From Mesorhizobium shangrilense (GTDB lineage Bacteria; Pseudomonadota; Alphaproteobacteria; Rhizobiales; Rhizobiaceae): DNA of 64,000 bases. A model generated the notes under the pieces. It did no database searches. It had not been told where the DNA came from and saw only the letters and a list, made by a program, of their open reading frames with translations. Location of the stretch: assembly GCF_040537815.1 (NCBI RefSeq), contig NZ_JBEWSZ010000004.1:1-64000 (forward strand), in the 5' to 3' direction. Both the position numbers and the translations under genes were made by a program. This document shows, piece by piece, positions 61,284 through 64,000 of the stretch (within the stretch, counting starts at the first letter, position 1; the number at the start of each line of letters is the position of its first letter).

Positions 61284-61985
61284 CTATGCGTATGCCACCC
61301 AGCCCCTGAAACCCAGGCCCGCATAGAACAGGCTGACATTGGAGAACCCTGCCTGGCGCAGCATCGCCTCGTCTTCCTCGGGCGACAGGACTGACAACCT
61401 GGTCGCGATGGCCCGCCTGGCGCTCTCCGCGTTGGCGGGGTCGGACCCGCCGAATGCGACGTGACGGGCAATCCACATCGTCCGCTCGGGCTCGGTCTGC
61501 GCAAAACTGAGGTGAGCGACAACAAACGGCGCGCCCGGCACAAGACGACGATGGATTTGACGAAGCGTCTCGAGACGTTGGTCGCGGGGAACGAAATGGA
61601 GCGTCAGCAGGCAAGTGGCGCCTTCGAACGGCCCTGCCGGCGCGGCGTCGATATAGCCTTCATGAAGGCGTATCCGCCCCGCGTGCGGTCCAACGATCTG
61701 TTCCGCCACCCGGAGCATGTCGGCCGATGGGTCAACGCCGGTAAACGTCCAGCCGGGATGGTCATCGGCCAGAGCCTTCAGCTCCAGGCCGCCGCCGGCT
61801 CCCAGAACCAGAACCCGCCCATGCGAGGAGACACGCTCCGCCAGGAGCATCGAGGTCATGCGTTGAAGGCCGGCAAAGCCGGGAACTTGCCTCGGCGGTC
61901 CCTCGGCGTAGGAACGCGCATGGGCCGCGTTGAACGCAGCCGAACTGCTGCCAGGATCGCCCGCCGAATGGTCATCTTTTTTCAT
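61284..61985 (-). CDS. SAM-dependent methyltransferase (class I)
   Basis: 233 residues. Motif I is RVLVLGAGGGLELKAL (about 57-72), followed by FTGVDPSADML and LHFVPRDQRLETLRQIHRRL, the Rossmann-fold methyltransferase core. The family methylates small molecules or RNA; the substrate is unknown. The C-terminal MLRQAGFSNVSLFYAGLGFRG is common in small-molecule members. ATG 61985 is the preferred start. A palindrome overlaps this codon, so repression may block translation or transcription start. It has no clear functional link to its neighbours. Confidence 0.85.
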   Translation of the reverse strand: MKKDDHSAGDPGSSSAAFNAAHARSYAEGPPRQVPGFAGLQRMTSMLLAERVSSHGRVLVLGAGGGLELKALADDHPGWTFTGVDPSADMLRVAEQIVGPHAGRIRLHEGYIDAAPAGPFEGATCLLTLHFVPRDQRLETLRQIHRRLVPGAPFVVAHLSFAQTEPERTMWIARHVAFGGSDPANAESARRAIATRLSVLSPEEDEAMLRQAGFSNVSLFYAGLGFRGWVAYA

Positions 61986-62005
61986 GTAACTTTTATTGTT
62001 ACATG
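61983..62005. promoter_or_regulatory. Palindrome over the methyltransferase start codon
   Basis: CATGTAAC (61983-61990) and GTTACATG (61998-62005) are perfect 8-bp arms with a seven-base spacer. The outer CAT of the left arm is the reverse of the start codon itself. It is a likely operator for an unlinked repressor or a 5' hairpin. Confidence 0.6.
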
Positions 62006-62037
62006 ATTGACTCGGTGTCAAGCATTGACCCGCATGA

Positions 62038-62345
<308 letters not shown>

Positions 62346-62346
<1 letters not shown>

Positions 62347-62771
62347 TGGTGTATCTCGACACGTCGCTGATCGTCGCGGCGCTCTCCAATGAGGCAATGA
62401 CCCCGCGCGCCCAGGCCTGGCTCTCTGATCAGGATCCCGCCCAGCTCCTGATCAGCGAGTGGACCCTCACCGAATTGTCCTCTGCCATGGCGATCAAGCT
62501 GCGGACAGGGCAGATCGACCTGGAGCAGCGCGCCGCGACCCTCGCCATGTTCAACAGGCTGGTCGCCGAGAGCTTCACCGTGCTTCCGGTCACGGGCGGG
62601 CATTTCCGGGCGGCAGCGAGGTTCGTCGACCAGCACACGCTTGGCCTTCGCGCCGGCGACGCGCTGCATCTCGCGACTGCGTCGGAGCATGGCGCGACGG
62701 TGCACACCCTCGACCGGCGGCTTGCCGAGGCCGGTCCGGCGCTCGGTGTGCCGACGCGGTTGCTGGCATGA
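62346..62771 (+). CDS. vapC: VapC-like PIN-domain ribonuclease toxin
   Basis: 141 residues. A PIN-domain endoribonuclease with the acidic set intact: Asp5 (YLDTS), Glu43 (TLTELSS), Asp105 ([10 protein letters not shown]) and Asp123 (LDRRLA). These coordinate Mg/Mn, and family members cut tRNA or rRNA when free of antitoxin. It forms an operon with the Phd/YefM-type antitoxin just upstream. Being intact, it is presumably functional. Confidence 0.9.
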
Positions 62772-62935
62772 TCATGGCCCGGCAGGCCAGACATTCCGAT
62801 ATACGGCTCCATCAGATCGGCTTTCGCATACCCGGTTTCAGCCCCGGCGTCCTGATCGCTTTTGCCGGCTCCGAACGATCGCCCGCGGTCGAGGCATTCG
62901 CCTATCACATCCGAAGCGTCCTTCCCCAGCTTTAG
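62768..62935 (+). pseudogene. Short orphan frame, possibly the C-terminal end of a LysR-type regulator
   Basis: A 55-residue frame starts at ATG 62768, overlapping the vapC stop by four bases. Its sequence FSPGVLIAFAGSERSPAVEAFAYHI looks like the last 25-30 residues of some LysR-type effector domains. No HTH or remaining domain is present. It could instead be a small protein coupled to the toxin. The identification is weak. Confidence 0.25.
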
Positions 62936-63013
62936 GACCGTCGGCGATGGCTGGACCTCATCCTGCCACAATCGCGCAATGCGATAGGTAGCATTGGCAA
63001 TGGATCAGATGAA

Positions 63014-63496
63014 TTGAACGGTATTGTTGTTTCCACCGCCGCGGTGCTCGTCAGTATGACCGTGCCGGCATTGGCGGATTCCGCCTGCATGGCCAACGCG
63101 GAACGGTTTGAGCGTGGGCAGTACGCCTGCTTGACGGCGGGCGGGTCGAATCAACTGGCTCGTTGCGAGGTCAACCTCAACATCCTGTCCTGGAACAAGG
63201 TGCTGGACCACTGCCCGGGTGGCCCGCCACCCAGGCCCACACTTGCCACGCCATTCGTCTGCCGGGCCAATGACCAGGTCTTCCCGGCCGGCGGTTTCGC
63301 CTGCATCGTCCTGGGCGGCAGCAAGCAGCTATCGCGCTGCGATGCCGTCCTCAACAATCCCTCCTGGACCAAGGTGCAGGACGGGTGCCCGGGTGCCGAG
63401 CTGCCGGATGTCGTTCCGGATGCCAAGAGCTCTCCGTGGTATCGCCCTTTCTCAGGGCCGCGCGGCTTTATTCAACGCCTGCGAGACGCACTATAG
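63014..63496 (+). CDS. Secreted protein with two four-cysteine repeats
   Basis: 160 residues; I recognise no family. A signal peptide (about 1-22, ending ALADS) is followed by two tandem modules at 25-70 and 83-128. Both have exactly the same cysteine spacing, C-x13-C-x11-C-x15-C, and shared residues such as GGS-QL-RC and SW-KV--CPG. Eight cysteines imply four disulfides in the periplasm or outside. The C-terminus is a short basic tail. The start is TTG 63014 with no strong SD; it is chosen because it yields the signal peptide. Confidence 0.6.
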   Translation: MNGIVVSTAAVLVSMTVPALADSACMANAERFERGQYACLTAGGSNQLARCEVNLNILSWNKVLDHCPGGPPPRPTLATPFVCRANDQVFPAGGFACIVLGGSKQLSRCDAVLNNPSWTKVQDGCPGAELPDVVPDAKSSPWYRPFSGPRGFIQRLRDAL

Positions 63497-63565
63497 ACCT
63501 ATCGTCCGCGATACGCAGGCAGCCCACCTCGCGGGCCTCATACCCGCGCCCCGAACGTCGCCTTG

Positions 63566-64000
63566 TCAGGCGATCATCATGCGGTGCGACACGTTCTTGA
63601 TGACGGTGTAGTGCGCCAGCCCTTCCAGACCGCCTTCGCGACCGTAGCCACTTTCCTTGACGCCGCCGAACGGCGTTTCGGGAATGGACGCCTCCAGCGT
63701 GTTGATCGAGACATTGCCAGCCTCGATGCCATCGGCAAGCTGATCGACGTTGCGCGCCGAATGCGTGAAGGCGTAAGCGGCGAGGCCGAAGGGCAGCGCG
63801 TTGGCCTTCTCGATCGCCTCCTCCAGCGAAGCGACCCGATTGATCAGCGCCATTGGGCCGAACGGCTCCTCGCGCATGGCGCGCGCATCGTCCGGCAGGT
63901 CGGCGATCACGGTGACCGCGATTGCCGAGCCGCTCGCCGCCGGCCAGCACGCGGGCGACCTTGGCCCGGGCGTCGGCCACCAGCATCTCCATCGCCTCGA
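63566..64000 (-). pseudogene. Aldehyde dehydrogenase (GabD-like), C-terminal part with frameshift, cut by window edge
   Basis: The C-terminal 114 codons read ARAMREEPFGPMALINRVA to TPETPFGGVKESGYGREGG, a succinate-semialdehyde dehydrogenase-type ending. Upstream of about 63910 the similarity continues in another frame (VADARAKVARVLAGGERLGN). The expected joining segment, roughly GYFFPPT, is missing. The gap is compatible with loss of about 14 bases near 63905-63925, which breaks the frame. It may be a pseudogene, or the assembly may be wrong there. The N-terminal part lies outside the window. Confidence 0.65.

Overview
The window reads as chromosome of an alphaproteobacterium of the order Hyphomicrobiales, most like Mesorhizobium. 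Grounds: high GC, dense co-oriented catabolic operons each with its own ABC transporter, frequent ATGA/TGATG overlaps, TTG/GTG starts behind strong Shine-Dalgarno (SD) sites, and a mosaic palindromic repeat of a type I associate with that genus. The genus is inference from style; no rRNA or tRNA gene is visible.

Layout. (1) 1-11.5 kb: a GntR-headed minus-strand operon of ten genes: proline-racemase-family protein, amino-acid-type ABC transporter, aldehyde dehydrogenase, GMC oxidoreductase, HpcH-type aldolase, DadA-like FAD oxidase and 2-hydroxyacid dehydrogenase (cut by the window edge). A second aldehyde dehydrogenase diverges from it. (2) 11.5-12.6 kb: a small scar with an orphan ORF and the N-terminal stub of a serine recombinase. 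(3) 12.6-27.9 kb: phenylacetate degradation in two operons, paaG-I-K-tetR (+) and paaJ-A-B-C-D-E-(PaaA/C-like)-paaZ (-). Each is preceded by a CCGACCGGTCGG palindrome. They flank a fused indolepyruvate:ferredoxin oxidoreductase with a divergent Lrp-type regulator. (4) 28.2-33.0 kb: a ribose-type sugar ABC operon ending in its own LacI regulator. (5) 33.2-40.3 kb: a PmrA/QseB-like two-component system with an L,D-transpeptidase and four thiol-redox proteins. Three identical-format CTTAAG-N5-CTTAAG boxes tie them into one regulon. (6) 40.6-49.4 kb: an oligopeptide-type ABC transporter, a NylA-like amidase, an RpiR regulator and a NylB-like serine hydrolase. (7) 49.5-61.3 kb: a sugar-type ABC transporter, two SDR dehydrogenases and a xylose-isomerase-like TIM-barrel protein, opposite an intradiol dioxygenase, maleylacetate reductase and YciI protein. 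Between them lies a regulator made of a winged helix fused to a solute-binding-protein domain. One GTCCA-N3-TGGAC palindrome precedes each of the three transcription units. (8) 61.3-64 kb: a methyltransferase with a palindrome over its start codon, a VapBC-like toxin-antitoxin pair, a secreted protein with two four-cysteine repeats, and a frameshifted aldehyde dehydrogenase end.

How the parts work together. Regions 1, 3, 4, 6 and 7 each follow an uptake-plus-degradation-plus-local-regulator plan. The oxidoreductase in region 3 can turn aryl-pyruvates into aryl-acetyl-CoA, which the paa genes degrade. Region 7 is the strongest candidate for an undescribed system. A cytoplasmic sensor built from a transporter-type binding domain appears to control uptake and oxidation of a cyclic or sugar-like compound, linked to hydroxyquinol-type ring cleavage. 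No aromatic hydroxylase is present in the module.
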